A stretch of DNA of 45,744 bases from the NCBI RefSeq assembly GCF_902374955.1, contig NZ_CABKRX010000076.1, positions 1-45,744 of the forward strand. Direction: 5' to 3'. The notes below the pieces were generated by a model, which was given only the letters and a program-made list of their open reading frames with translations, was not told where the DNA came from and ran no database searches. This document shows positions 35,977 through 45,532 of this stretch, one piece after another. The translations under genes and the position numbers were made by a program. This DNA is from Bacillus massilioanorexius (GTDB taxonomy: Bacteria; Bacillota; Bacilli; Bacillales; DSM-1321). How positions within the stretch are numbered: the stretch's first letter is position 1; every line of letters starts with the position of its first letter.

Positions 35977-37161
35977 TTAATTTGCATTCACTGCATTACT
36001 ATCTTTTTCGCTCCAAAACACTGTATTAAAGGCATCGGAAAAAATATCAATGGTACGATACATTTCCTCAAAAGTATTATCCACACCGCCTACCTCAATC
36101 AATATGGCTTTATCAGACAAATCTTGATTATAAACACCATTACTACCCGCGTCTTTTTTTAGAAATATCCCTTTTGAGAGACCTGGATATTTCTTTTGGA
36201 TTTCATCATGTAGCTTCTTGGCAAAGGCTACATTTTTTTGATATTTCGCATTTTTACCACCAACAACAAAGGATATTTTGGCATAGCTAGTACCATTCAT
36301 CACTTTGGTCGTTTTATTCTTTCTTAAAGCATCTCGATGTATATCTATCAAATATTTAAAATCCTTATTATTTGCTATGGCCGCTTCAACGACGCTTCTA
36401 GATTCCTGATAGGATCTTCCGAATTTCAAACCTTTTTTTACAAGATTGGCATGAATATCAACAGAGTTTAATACAGAACCAATTCCTTTAGTGTCCAAAT
36501 TCTTTTGTAGCTTTTCTCCTAGTTTTGTTACATTAACCTCTGGATGGTAGGCCCGATTAGAACCTGCAACATTTTTTAAATACGGTAAATACGATTCCGT
36601 ATTATGAGAAGAATAGATAAACACTTCTTTCTTATCCGATTTTATAATCGGGTCCGATGTACCAGGCTTCTCATCCTTTGCATCAACATCATCCGTATTT
36701 TGCAATTGGACATTTTTATCCATCTCAAGACTATCATTCGGTGGTGGAGATTCAAAAGGCATATTTGTATAGTCCGTTCCGTCCCCAGCAACAAGAATTT
36801 CTGTATCAAAAATCGAAAACCCCGGAAGCTCTTTTCCTAATAAACTCCTTGGATCATCTAGCGAAATATTAGCTGATAGTTTCAACAGTTGTTTCCCTAG
36901 CGCTTCAGGCTTTTCTTCTTTTTTTATCGATGCAGCAAAATACTGATTCTCAAAGGACAGTAACGAAAATAACATTTTTCCTGTAAAAACACTGGTCGCG
37001 TCATTTACTGTTTGAGAGGAAATTCGTATTTTTTGATTAGCTGTTGTTAGTAGTCCGCTTAACGAAAAAACAAACAATAATAGAACGATTGTTAAAATAA
37101 TTCCTTTAACTATTTGGGATCCTTGAATAATTGTTACTTTGTTATAATGGTATTTTTTCAT
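35977..37161 (-). CDS. spoIIP: Stage II sporulation protein P
   Basis: A 394-residue membrane-anchored amidase/endopeptidase that, with SpoIID and SpoIIM, degrades septal peptidoglycan during engulfment. A transmembrane anchor lies at about residues 19-43. After a variable linker, the catalytic domain starts near 175 with VFIYSSHNTESYLP, and carries DIHRDALRKN and ILIEVGGVDNTFEEM, the expected metal and catalytic positions. ATG at 37161 follows AAAGGGTGGAACG. It is downstream of gpr, as in B. subtilis. Confidence 0.96.
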   Translation of the reverse strand: MKKYHYNKVTIIQGSQIVKGIILTIVLLLFVFSLSGLLTTANQKIRISSQTVNDATSVFTGKMLFSLLSFENQYFAASIKKEEKPEALGKQLLKLSANISLDDPRSLLGKELPGFSIFDTEILVAGDGTDYTNMPFESPPPNDSLEMDKNVQLQNTDDVDAKDEKPGTSDPIIKSDKKEVFIYSSHNTESYLPYLKNVAGSNRAYHPEVNVTKLGEKLQKNLDTKGIGSVLNSVDIHANLVKKGLKFGRSYQESRSVVEAAIANNKDFKYLIDIHRDALRKNKTTKVMNGTSYAKISFVVGGKNAKYQKNVAFAKKLHDEIQKKYPGLSKGIFLKKDAGSNGVYNQDLSDKAILIEVGGVDNTFEEMYRTIDIFSDAFNTVFWSEKDSNAVNAN

Positions 37162-37368
37162 CGTTCCACCCTTTCAAGCATTTCTACTAAATGTGTATGA
37201 TTCTGCTAGAAAAGGTAGAACTATTAAATTTTGAAAAAACACATCACCATCAAATGAAAGATTTGAAATCTATTTCCTTGGCTAGTCTTATGAACGAAAC
37301 TATTGAATGAACTTGTTAAAATTCTGTTGTTCGTAAAAACGTAATAGTTCTGTACCTATAAACCATCA

Positions 37369-38487
37369 TTATTTTGTATAATATCCTGTATTACCCTGAT
37401 TTACCGCTTTATGAAGGGAAGCATTTAATGCATTCGCAATTAAATTCGCACTGTCTTCAATAAAAACATCAACTTCTTTTGGTGTAACCATTAAATTATG
37501 ACCTATAGGTGCTAACACCTCTTGAATGAACTTGCGTTTTTCATCTTCCGGAAGTGTTCCAATAACCCCCATAAACGTTTTACGCTCTTCCTCTCCTGGC
37601 AAATCTTCATCTGTAAGCTGCTTACGTTTTCCAAAAGTCATCCCTGCAGGTGCTAAAGATCTTGAAGGACGACTTCCTTCTTTCAATTCTTTCCCGAAAT
37701 GCTTCAAAATATAATCAATCGTATCACTCGTTATTGTGACAGCATCTACAACCGTCGGAATACCAATGGCAATCACAGGAATCCCTAACGTTTCTTTACT
37801 TAATTCCTTACGTTTATTCCCTACACCTGAACCAGGATGAATCCCCGTATCCGAAATTTGGATAGTAGCATTTACTCTTTCAAGAGATCGAGCAGCTAAA
37901 GCATCAATAGCAATCACAAAGTCTGGCTTCGTTTTCTCAATAACACCCGTAATAATATCGCTCGTTTCCACTCCGGTAATCCCCATAACACCTGGAGCAA
38001 TCGCACTAACTGGTCGATATCCTTCTGCAACCGATTCAGGCTCTAGCTGAAACAAATGGCGGGTAACAAGTAAATTTTCTACAACAAAAGGCCCTAAAGC
38101 ATCTGGAGTGACATTCCAATTACCCAGTCCAACAACTAATACACTGCTATCATCATGAAGCTGTAATTTATTTAAAAAATATTTAAATTCCCTCGCAAAT
38201 ACCGCTTCTACTCTTTGCTGAGTATCACTATCCCCTGATCGAATACCTTGTACCTCTATTGTTATGTAGTTTCCCGCCTTTTTGCCAATTTGTTCAGCAC
38301 CATTCTTTGTAACCTCTATAAGAGAAATCGTAATATCATCTTCTGTTTTTTCTTTTATTATCACACCTTCAATTTGTGAAATATTCTTTTCACCAGCAAC
38401 AGTTCGTTCTTCTATCAGCATTTCATTTGCTTCAAGCGCTAAATCCGTTCTGACTTGATATTTAGCGAAGTCTATTCTCGAATCCAT
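37369..38487 (-). CDS. gpr: Spore germination endopeptidase GPR
   Basis: About 372 residues. GPR degrades small acid-soluble spore proteins in the first minutes of germination. It is made as a zymogen in the forespore and self-processed. The N-terminal propeptide region reads MDSRIDFAKYQVRTDLALEA. Core motifs include VGLGNWNVTPDALGP, VIAIDALAARSLERVN and DTGIHPGSGVGNKR. ATG at 38487 is the third of three consecutive ATG codons and has the best spacing from GGAGG. A weak forespore-type promoter (CGAATA, 18 bp, GAAAATA) may lie upstream. Confidence 0.96.
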   Translation of the reverse strand: MDSRIDFAKYQVRTDLALEANEMLIEERTVAGEKNISQIEGVIIKEKTEDDITISLIEVTKNGAEQIGKKAGNYITIEVQGIRSGDSDTQQRVEAVFAREFKYFLNKLQLHDDSSVLVVGLGNWNVTPDALGPFVVENLLVTRHLFQLEPESVAEGYRPVSAIAPGVMGITGVETSDIITGVIEKTKPDFVIAIDALAARSLERVNATIQISDTGIHPGSGVGNKRKELSKETLGIPVIAIGIPTVVDAVTITSDTIDYILKHFGKELKEGSRPSRSLAPAGMTFGKRKQLTDEDLPGEEERKTFMGVIGTLPEDEKRKFIQEVLAPIGHNLMVTPKEVDVFIEDSANLIANALNASLHKAVNQGNTGYYTK

Positions 38488-38595
38488 CATCATTCCTCCG
38501 AAAAACAATATATATTTTATTTTCTCGAATGAAGCGGTTCTTTATTCGTTTTTGACACATTCTTCATAAAAATAGAGAGACTTGTAATAAATCCT

Positions 38596-38625
38596 TTTAC
38601 ATACAGTACTACAATAGTGTACAAT
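38596..38625 (+). promoter_or_regulatory. Candidate SigmaA promoter of rpsT
   Basis: -35 TTTACA (38596-38601), an 18-bp spacer and -10 TACAAT (38620-38625), 110 bp upstream of the rpsT start, in the region divergent from gpr. Confidence 0.6.
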
Positions 38626-38735
38626 GCATATTAGTATTGCAATATAAAAGACCGTCTGATAAAATGGTTTTTGTTGCTTAAACTAATTCGAGTTTATAGT
38701 ACATCTCGATCCCGAATATTGGAGGTGACACCATA

Positions 38736-38999
38736 ATGCCTAACATTAAATCTGCGATTAAACGTGTAAAAACAGCTGAGCAAAAAAGAGCTAACAACAT
38801 TACTGCTAAATCTTCAATGCGTACTGCTGTAAAAAATGCAGAAGTTGCAATTGCTAACAATGATGAAAATGTAAAAGACGCTCTTTTAGCGGCTACTAGA
38901 AAATTAGACAAAGCTGCTTCTAAAGGTCTTATCCATAAAAACGCTGCTGCGCGTAAAAAATCACGCTTAGCTAAAAGACTTAACAAGCTTAACGCTTAA
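38736..38999 (+). CDS. rpsT: 30S ribosomal protein S20
   Basis: An 87-residue alanine- and lysine-rich helical protein that binds 16S rRNA early in 30S assembly. It begins MPNIKSAIKRVKTAEQKRAN and ends NKLNA, typical of S20. ATG at 38736 follows TTGGAGGTGACACCATA. It stands alone on the plus strand between gpr and holA, with its own terminator, as in B. subtilis. The long antisense frame opposite it is a shadow. Confidence 0.98.
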   Translation: MPNIKSAIKRVKTAEQKRANNITAKSSMRTAVKNAEVAIANNDENVKDALLAATRKLDKAASKGLIHKNAAARKKSRLAKRLNKLNA

Positions 39000-39002
39000 T
39001 TA

Positions 39003-39026
39003 AACGATCCTTTGGGTCGTTTTTTA
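39003..39026 (+). terminator. rpsT terminator
   Basis: AACGATCC (39003-39010) pairs with GGGTCGTT (39014-39021) around a 3-base loop, followed by TTTTTATC. It begins 4 bp after the rpsT stop. Confidence 0.85.
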
Positions 39027-39036
39027 TCTGATTACC

Positions 39037-39080
39037 AAAAGAGGCTGTTTCAAAATCTTTATTTTGAAACAGCCTCTTTT
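39037..39080. terminator. Bidirectional terminator between rpsT and holA
   Basis: Perfect 20-bp inverted repeat (39037-39056 with 39061-39080) with a 4-base loop; the arms begin AAAAGAGGCTG and end CAGCCTCTTTT. It lies between convergent rpsT and holA and would stop holA transcription from the other side. Confidence 0.9.
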
Positions 39081-39122
39081 TACATATAATACATCAATTA
39101 AATTGTACGAATCACCACTCGT

Positions 39123-40148
39123 TTACTTTCTATTACTTCCACTTTGTAAAATAACCAATTCCAATAAGAGAGTCGGATCCATTTGCCCCGTTTTCATTTT
39201 ATAATCTGCATCTGCAATCCGGTTTAAGAATATAAGTAATTCCTTTTCGTGAAAATGCCTTGCTTTTTCTAATGCCAATTTCACTCGATATGGGTGAATT
39301 TTTAAATGCGATGCAATCTTTTGCTGACCGTATCCATTTCTCGCTAGTTCTTTTGAAACATACATAATTCTTACTTGTGTAGCCATTGTTGCCAATAATT
39401 TCAAAGGAGGTTCCTTTTGTCGCAATAAATCTTGTAATAATTCAATGGCTTGAGCAGTTCTTTTATTCATTATAAAATCCAATAGAGCAAATGCATTTTG
39501 CTCTAAAGATTTAGAGGCAAGTTGATTTACTATACCAACAGTAATCACTTTCTCCTCTTGAGCATATAAAGCCATCTTTTCAATTTCATTTGCAAGAAAA
39601 AGCATATTTTGTCCAGCTATATCGATCAAATGTATAATAGCTTCTTCTTCGATTGACACTCCGTTAGAAGTGGCCTGTTGGGAAACCCATGAAATTAATT
39701 CATTTTCCTTAAGCTTGTTCGCTTCTACGACAGCTGCTTGCCTCTTCAATTGCTTCGTAATCTTTTTACGTTCGTCTAATTTCTCATGCTGTAAAGCAAA
39801 GACAACAATTGAGAATGGTGAAGGATTATCAATATATTCTAAAACTTGTTGAATATTATGATCCACCTTTTCTTTAGATTTTTCAGCAGTTAGAAACATC
39901 GGATTATGCAAGATGATAAGCTTTCTTTCTCCCATAAAAGGAAAGGTCTCTGCCTCTTCCAATGCTAAATGAATGGGTGTTTCTTCTAAGTCAAAGGTAG
40001 ACATATTGAATTCCGTCTCATCTTCTGATAACGCAGAATCGGCTAATTTTCTTATTGTTTCTTTTATAATAAATGCTTCAGTTCCATATACTAAATAGAT
40101 AGGAGCAAATTGCTTATTTTTTATTTGTTTCCATACATCAAACGCCAA
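39123..40148 (-). CDS. holA: DNA polymerase III subunit delta
   Basis: A 341-residue clamp-loader subunit that opens the beta clamp. The N-terminal region APIYLVYGTEAFIIKETI is the degenerate P-loop area, and a lid and helical collar follow. The C-terminal region PYRVKLALEKARHF is typical of the delta family. The start is TTG at 40148, five bases after GAGGCGATTAG-type sequence; no ATG with a binding site is near. It follows comEC in the conserved order, separated by divergent yqzM. Confidence 0.94.
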   Translation of the reverse strand: MAFDVWKQIKNKQFAPIYLVYGTEAFIIKETIRKLADSALSEDETEFNMSTFDLEETPIHLALEEAETFPFMGERKLIILHNPMFLTAEKSKEKVDHNIQQVLEYIDNPSPFSIVVFALQHEKLDERKKITKQLKRQAAVVEANKLKENELISWVSQQATSNGVSIEEEAIIHLIDIAGQNMLFLANEIEKMALYAQEEKVITVGIVNQLASKSLEQNAFALLDFIMNKRTAQAIELLQDLLRQKEPPLKLLATMATQVRIMYVSKELARNGYGQQKIASHLKIHPYRVKLALEKARHFHEKELLIFLNRIADADYKMKTGQMDPTLLLELVILQSGSNRK

Positions 40149-40507
40149 ACTAATCGCCTCATTTTGCCTTTATTACCCTTATCGTATCTATGATTGTTCT
40201 ATTTATCAAGTCAAAATCTCAAGGTAGGGGTTCGGACTATTTATATCCATACTTAAAGGGGCCATCTCTGCACCGAAAATAGACGACCCCTAATCTATGT
40301 GAACGTAGAACGATAAGCCCCGGGATTTCTTATACCTTCTACGGTAGACCAAACCAAGACCAGTAACGGTATTGTAATCTTATCTTTTCCTCATAAATGC
40401 AAACTATTTGTGACAACATATACTAGTTGTGGAAAAACGGTAATAGGAATTGTAGATTTTTTCTAAATATTGGCTTATACTGTAAAATAATAAGAGGAGG
40501 GATTAAA
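40149..40507. other. Spacer between divergent holA and yqzM
   Basis: The 359 bp carry no credible gene. One imperfect inverted repeat (GGGGCCATCT at 40258-40267 with AGACGACCCC at 40281-40290, two mismatches) is followed on the minus strand by TTTAAG and might act as a weak terminator or attenuator before holA. The stretch just before yqzM is A/T-rich and probably holds its promoter, which I could not fix. Confidence 0.45.
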
Positions 40508-40642
40508 ATGAATACATTCGAAAAAGATGTACAGTGTAAACGCAATGATGCTACTGATGCAGCCGTTGGATTCATCGTATCATTTGGTTTTTTCGCAACA
40601 ATGTTTATCATCGGAACAGTTATTCATTATATAGGTTCATAA
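40508..40642 (+). CDS. yqzM: YqzM family small membrane protein
   Basis: A 44-residue protein starting MNTFEKDVQCKRNDATDAAV and ending in one hydrophobic helix (about residues 21-41, GFIVSFGFFATMFIIGTVIHYIG). It matches the 44-residue YqzM between comEC and holA in B. subtilis. The function is unknown. ATG at 40508 follows AGAGGAGGGATTAAA; the frame is open further upstream but without support. Confidence 0.9.
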   Translation: MNTFEKDVQCKRNDATDAAVGFIVSFGFFATMFIIGTVIHYIGS

Positions 40643-40653
40643 TTAAGTACATA

Positions 40654-40684
40654 GACCTTCCCATTATGTGGAGGTCGTTTTTTT
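40654..40684 (+). terminator. yqzM terminator
   Basis: GACCTTCC (40654-40661) pairs with GGAGGTC (40670-40676) with one bulged T, followed by GTTTTTTTAT. It begins 12 bp after the yqzM stop. Confidence 0.82.
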
Positions 40685-40754
40685 ATTTAATACAATATGT
40701 TCTGTAACAATAACGCTGACTTTCAAGCGACTTTTACTCATCTTCCCTTTTATA

Positions 40755-43214
40755 CTATGGGAGCATACCCGAAAAGGTTCCACGTTTAAATAAATAACGA
40801 TATGTTATGGCTCCATGCCGATCTGTTCTAAGCACTTGAACATTATATTTATTTAATACCTCCAGTACCTCATAGTGCGGATGACCATATCTATTTTTAT
40901 TTCCTGCCATGATTATAGCTATTTTAGGATTTAATTGATCAACAAACGCCTCTGAGCTAGAATTCTTACTCCCATGATGCCCAATTTTCAATATATCTGT
41001 TTGTAAAGAAGGATTTCGCTTCATAAGAGCTTCTTCTCCTGTAAATCCTAAATCCCCTGTAAATAGCCATCTAACACCATTAACGCTCGCAGACAAAACA
41101 ATCGATGTCTCATTAGAATTATCTTCAAACTTACTTGGATGCACAACTGAAAAAGTATCCCGTCCTACTTTCCAACCATATCCCGTACCGATTAGTTTAA
41201 TCGGAATTTTCTTTTGAAGAGCTTCTTCCCAAATATCTGTTTTCTCAAATTCCTTTTGTAGAGATTTAGCTATTACTATTTCTCGAATTTTTATCTCTTG
41301 TAAAACCGCTTTGACACCTCCAATATGATCTTGGTCATCATGAGTTAAAATTAACTTATCGATTTGACGTATCCCTTTACTTTTCAAAAAAGGAACAACT
41401 ATATCACTGCCTGGTTCAAAAGAATCACTCTTTTTCATCCATTTTTCTTGGTTGAACATTAGAACACCACCTGTATCAATTAAATACACCCCATTTCCAA
41501 AAGGACGTTTAATCAAGACACAATCTCCTTGTCCCACATCAATAAAAGTAACTTCTCCAATAGGCGAAATGCTAACTTTAAAATAAAGAAAAAACAAAAT
41601 GGAAAATAAAATACAAAGGGATCTTTTGACAGTCTTTTGATTTCTTCTTTCAAAATGAATAAAGCATAAAACAATAATGATCGTGATGATGAAAGCAACA
41701 ATTAAAGAGGGCTTACTAAAAATTAAGGTAACAAAAGGAAACTTAGCGATTCCTTCTGCCATTCTATTGCTAATATAAAATAGCGAATCAAGGATAAGCA
41801 TGACAATATTTGAAAAGGGAAGTTGAAGGATTGAGAAAAGAAAAGCGAATAATGTGAGAGGAAGCAAGACAACTGTATACAAAGGGATATAAAGAACATT
41901 CAAGATAAACCCCCACAAAGATGTCTCCTGAAAAAAATACAAAAGAATAGGGAAGGAGAATACTTGACAGATAACAGTTACCATAAATGATTGAAGAATA
42001 ACTGATTTATTCTTCCAACTCGTGATGATCTTTTTGCTCATCAATAAAGCAAAAGTAATGAAAAAGGATAATTGAAAACCGACCTGTACAATATAGAAAG
42101 GGTTCAATAACAATAAAAAAAGAAATAAAACACCTAGAAGAGTAACAGGAGAGCATCTTACACGAAAAAGAGATAGCGTAAAAAAAAGCATAACCGTTAC
42201 ACAAGCTCTAACAACAGAAGGTTCTCCACCAGCAATAATACAAAATATAGGTAGTAGAAGTAATAAAATGATCTTCGTCATCTGTCTTGTTAAGCCAATA
42301 CGTATCCCCATAAAAAACAGGCACCCTGACACGATGGCTACATGTAAACCAGAAATAGCTAATATATGGACAAGAGAGAGCTTTTTATATGATGAATATG
42401 TTTTTTCTGCAATCCATTCACTATCTCCAAATAATAGTGCGGCTGCAAAACCTTTTGTTTCAGGGGAAAAATTCCGTTCTATATACTGAAGACCTTTTAA
42501 GCGTAAATATTTTATATGTTCAATAATGGTTTTCTTATCTCTTTCACAAAAATCCAAAGGATTCTGTTTACTCTTTAAAATCCAATGTATGCCTTTACTT
42601 GCTAGGTATTGTTGATAATTAAAAGCATTTACATTTCGGTTTTTCTCAGGTACCTCCAGATTACCATATATAGAACAAACGGAACCTAATTGAAAAGATT
42701 CAACAAACTCTTCTTTCTCTTGCAAAGATTTAAATGTATAGCGAAGCAATAGTTTCTCTCCCTTATCCGTCTTTACAACAGATTGCATTATATTTCCATC
42801 CGTTTTTATTAACTCATGAAATCGAATATTCATTTGAGTAGTCGCATTAGATAGAGAAGTTTTCTGAAGATAAGCATGTAGATGTGAAGTGATTACGAAA
42901 AGAAGGATCGTTGAAACTATGATAAAAACAACTTTTTTTGAGGTATAGTAAGAAAGGAGCAAAAGATACACAAGAATAGCAAATAACGTGTATATCGAAT
43001 AGTAGGTCGCAACACCTAAAATAGCAGCTACGACCAATAAGAAATCATAAACGGTCACCTCTTTATCTGTTCTTACTGACTCTATAATCATTACAGATTG
43101 AAGCTCGAATGAAATACTTGTAAGTTTAAAAAGAACGATATTTAAAACGATTAAGAACACCATATTAGGAAATAGCAATAACCTAAATGATTTCGTAAAA
43201 CTTCCGACCAACAA
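40755..43214 (-). CDS. comEC: DNA uptake channel protein ComEC
   Basis: An 819-residue competence protein that carries single-stranded DNA across the membrane. An N-terminal DUF4131 region with membrane helices is followed by the competence domain (about 250-520, from FAAALLFGDSEW and HILAISGLHVAI). A C-terminal metallo-beta-lactamase-like domain follows, with LTHDDQDHIGG near residue 625 and KIGHHGSKNSS near 740; it is proposed to degrade the non-transported strand. The start is TTG at 43214 or the adjacent TTG at 43211. No clear ribosome binding site precedes it, and a strong hairpin ends 10 bases before. Confidence 0.93.
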   Translation of the reverse strand: MLVGSFTKSFRLLLFPNMVFLIVLNIVLFKLTSISFELQSVMIIESVRTDKEVTVYDFLLVVAAILGVATYYSIYTLFAILVYLLLLSYYTSKKVVFIIVSTILLFVITSHLHAYLQKTSLSNATTQMNIRFHELIKTDGNIMQSVVKTDKGEKLLLRYTFKSLQEKEEFVESFQLGSVCSIYGNLEVPEKNRNVNAFNYQQYLASKGIHWILKSKQNPLDFCERDKKTIIEHIKYLRLKGLQYIERNFSPETKGFAAALLFGDSEWIAEKTYSSYKKLSLVHILAISGLHVAIVSGCLFFMGIRIGLTRQMTKIILLLLLPIFCIIAGGEPSVVRACVTVMLFFTLSLFRVRCSPVTLLGVLFLFLLLLNPFYIVQVGFQLSFFITFALLMSKKIITSWKNKSVILQSFMVTVICQVFSFPILLYFFQETSLWGFILNVLYIPLYTVVLLPLTLFAFLFSILQLPFSNIVMLILDSLFYISNRMAEGIAKFPFVTLIFSKPSLIVAFIITIIIVLCFIHFERRNQKTVKRSLCILFSILFFLYFKVSISPIGEVTFIDVGQGDCVLIKRPFGNGVYLIDTGGVLMFNQEKWMKKSDSFEPGSDIVVPFLKSKGIRQIDKLILTHDDQDHIGGVKAVLQEIKIREIVIAKSLQKEFEKTDIWEEALQKKIPIKLIGTGYGWKVGRDTFSVVHPSKFEDNSNETSIVLSASVNGVRWLFTGDLGFTGEEALMKRNPSLQTDILKIGHHGSKNSSSEAFVDQLNPKIAIIMAGNKNRYGHPHYEVLEVLNKYNVQVLRTDRHGAITYRYLFKRGTFSGMLP

Positions 43215-43224
43215 AGAAGCATCT

Positions 43225-43255
43225 TAGCAGGAAATCAAACTATGATTCCCTGCTA
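43225..43255 (-). promoter_or_regulatory. Hairpin immediately upstream of comEC
   Basis: On the minus strand TAGCAGGGAATCA (43255-43243) pairs with TGATTTCCTGCTA (43237-43225) over 13 bp with one G-T wobble and a 5-base loop. No T tract follows; AGATGC and the TTG start of comEC come next. It may limit translation of comEC relative to comEB or mark an RNA-processing site. Seen: the stem. Inferred: any role. Confidence 0.5.
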
Positions 43256-43331
43256 CGAGATAATCTAAGCTGTGCCGAAGTATAACACTACGCTGTGGAA
43301 GAAATGAAACAAATCTCCCCCCCTAATAATC

Positions 43332-43892
43332 TTATTTAAATAATTTCTCTGATTGTTTTTGAAAAGCTTGAAACTGTTCTTCATCTATATTCAATTCTTT
43401 TAACTCATCTAATAACTCTCCCACAAATTGTTTCTTTTCTTCTTCAGCAGGATCAAGAAATTGTTGTTTAAATGGAACATGCTCAACGACTACTCCAGAT
43501 TGTTCAAATAATTCAATGGCATAAGGATGATTTTTATAGTCTTCTGCATAATAAACTGCCTTAATTCCTGCTTGGATAATTGATTTACAACATTGCAAGC
43601 ACGGAAAATGTGTCACATATATTTCTGCATTTGCAGTAGGGACACCAAATTTCGCACATTGTAGTAACGCATTCATCTCAGCATGAATCGTTCGAACACA
43701 ATGATGATCAATCACATAGCATCCCTTATCAATACAATGATCTCCACCTGCTATAGAACCATTATATCCGCCAGCGATAATTCGTTTATCACGTACAATT
43801 GTAGCCCCAACCGTTAAACGTGTACATGTGCTTCTTAATGCCAATAAATGGCTTTGTGCCATAAAATATTGATGCCAACTGATTCGTTTCAT
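43332..43892 (-). CDS. comEB: dCMP deaminase-type protein ComEB
   Basis: A 186-residue zinc deaminase. The catalytic motif is HAEMNALLQC near residues 70-79, with the metal cysteines in HFPCLQCC near 96-103; extra histidine and cysteine residues (GGDHCIDKGC) resemble dCMP deaminases with a second zinc site. It would convert dCMP to dUMP. In B. subtilis it is not needed for transformation but is needed for polar localisation of ComGA. ATG at 43892 (MKRISW), after AAAGGAGAAAGTATA, is chosen over 43949. Confidence 0.95.
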   Translation of the reverse strand: MKRISWHQYFMAQSHLLALRSTCTRLTVGATIVRDKRIIAGGYNGSIAGGDHCIDKGCYVIDHHCVRTIHAEMNALLQCAKFGVPTANAEIYVTHFPCLQCCKSIIQAGIKAVYYAEDYKNHPYAIELFEQSGVVVEHVPFKQQFLDPAEEEKKQFVGELLDELKELNIDEEQFQAFQKQSEKLFK

Positions 43893-43987
43893 TATACTTT
43901 CTCCTTTAATTTTATTGCCGCTTAAATATTTATTTGTGTCTGAGTTCATTCTACAATGTTTGCATGATCTTGTGTAGATATGTTCTA

Positions 43988-44611
43988 TCAGATGGAAACT
44001 TGTGCTTTCATCTTTTCAAAAGTTTTTTCTCCAATTCCACTAATTTCTTTTAAATCATCAATCGATTTAAATGATCCATTCTCTGTTCGATATTGAATAA
44101 TAGCTGCTGCTTTCGAAGGACCTATGCCTGTTATTGTTTGTAGTTCAGATTCATCAGCTGTATTAATATTTACTTTTGTAGAAGCTTTTCCACCTTCTCC
44201 AGCTGATGACACTTGGGGCACAGATACATGATCTAATACCTCTCCAATTAATGGTACATAAATCAACATTTGATCTTCAACTCGTTGAGCAAGATTTACT
44301 TTATTCTTATCCGCTCCATCCGATAATCCACCTGCTTTTTCTATAACATCAAGTATTCGATCTTCAGTATGAGCAATATACACCCCTGGTCGCTTTACCG
44401 CCCCTTTTATATCCACTTTCATTACTTTCGTTTCTAGTTCATTACTTTGACTTTTCCCGCTATCATCTTCCTCAAGAGAATTCGTTTGTCTTGAAAAATC
44501 TTCTACCAATGCCGTTTCTTCTTTAGGCATAACAATTATAACGATTGTTATGATTAATCCAACAACTAATCCTATAATAGCTAGCAGCTTTTTATCACTC
44601 AGCATTTTCAT
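43988..44611 (-). CDS. comEA: Competence DNA receptor ComEA
   Basis: A 207-residue protein that binds incoming double-stranded DNA at the outer face of the membrane. A membrane anchor lies at about residues 9-28 (LAIIGLVVGLIITIVIIVM), followed by a flexible linker, an SLBB-like oligomerisation domain (VDIKGAVKRPGVY near 68-80) and paired helix-hairpin-helix motifs at the C-terminus (ITGIGPSKAAAII, ISGIGEKTFEKM). ATG at 44611 follows GGAAGTGAAATA. No ComK box (AAAA-N5-TTTT pair) is obvious upstream. Confidence 0.96.
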   Translation of the reverse strand: MKMLSDKKLLAIIGLVVGLIITIVIIVMPKEETALVEDFSRQTNSLEEDDSGKSQSNELETKVMKVDIKGAVKRPGVYIAHTEDRILDVIEKAGGLSDGADKNKVNLAQRVEDQMLIYVPLIGEVLDHVSVPQVSSAGEGGKASTKVNINTADESELQTITGIGPSKAAAIIQYRTENGSFKSIDDLKEISGIGEKTFEKMKAQVSI

Positions 44612-44704
44612 TATTTCACTTCCTTATGATTGATTTTTTGCATATATTTACTCGAACAAGCATATGTTGTTATGAAGTACATGGTTCTAGGAGGGAATTA
44701 TTTC

Positions 44705-45532
44705 ATGAAAGTAGGAATTATAGGTACAGGCAACATGGGGTCAATACTAATAGAAGCCTTATTAAAATCTAAATCTGTTGATGAAACAGATTTAAATATA
44801 TATAATCGTACACTTGCAAAAGCTGAAGAAATTAAAAAGCAATATTCTAATGTAACATTATGCAAGTCGGTCGACGAAATCGTTTCAACAAGTAATCTAC
44901 TGTTTACTTGTATGAAACCAAAAGAAATGCACCCATTTTATCAGGATATCAAGGACAAGGTAAAACCAACTCACTGTTTTGTATCGATTACAAGTCCAAT
45001 CTCCGTTGAACAATTAGAAACTGTTCTATCTTGCAGCACCGTACGCTTTATTCCAAGTATTACGAATAAAGTTCTATCAGGCGTTACATTATTAACCTTT
45101 GGAGCCAATTGTACGGAAGAGTGGAAGGATACAATCCGAAAAATAGCTACAAATATATCAGAAGAAATTGAAATTACAAATGAAGTAACCCGAGTATCCT
45201 CAGATATCGTTAGCTGTGGTCCAGCATTTTTCAGCTATCTTGCACAAGAGTTTATTCTTGCCGCTACTAAAGTCACGTCATTGGATAAAAAAACTGCAAC
45301 GATACTAACTGAGAAAATGTTAATTGGTTTAGGAGATTTGTTAAAAAGCGGTGACTATTCACTACCTACACTACAAGAAAAAGTATGCGTTAAAGGGGGT
45401 ATAACTGGAGAGGGAATTAAAGTATTTGAACAACAGCTTGGCGATGTCTTCGAGAATGTATTTCGAGCAACACACGACAAGTTTAAAGAAGAAATTGAAT
45501 TTATCGAAAAGCAATTTCAACATCCATATTAA
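44705..45532 (+). CDS. comER: ComER, pyrroline-5-carboxylate reductase-like protein
   Basis: A 275-residue protein of the ProC fold. The Rossmann motif MKVGIIGTGNMGSILIEALL is at the N-terminus, and the C-terminal dimerisation part includes ILTEKMLIGLGDLL and VCVKGGITGEGIKVF. The role is unclear: in B. subtilis it is encoded divergently from comEA and is dispensable for competence; a link to sporulation has been reported for relatives. ATG at 44705 follows TAGGAGGGAATTATTTC; the frame extends upstream to 44630 without a binding site. Confidence 0.93.
   Translation: MKVGIIGTGNMGSILIEALLKSKSVDETDLNIYNRTLAKAEEIKKQYSNVTLCKSVDEIVSTSNLLFTCMKPKEMHPFYQDIKDKVKPTHCFVSITSPISVEQLETVLSCSTVRFIPSITNKVLSGVTLLTFGANCTEEWKDTIRKIATNISEEIEITNEVTRVSSDIVSCGPAFFSYLAQEFILAATKVTSLDKKTATILTEKMLIGLGDLLKSGDYSLPTLQEKVCVKGGITGEGIKVFEQQLGDVFENVFRATHDKFKEEIEFIEKQFQHPY

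Noticed and set aside
38678..38986. 102-residue frame antisense to rpsT
   Set aside because: Shadow of the strongly biased alanine/lysine codons of S20; no ribosome binding site.
44612..44704. ComK box between divergent comEA and comER
   Set aside because: I looked for paired AAAA-N5-TTTT motifs on both strands and found none clear enough; competence control of this operon remains open.
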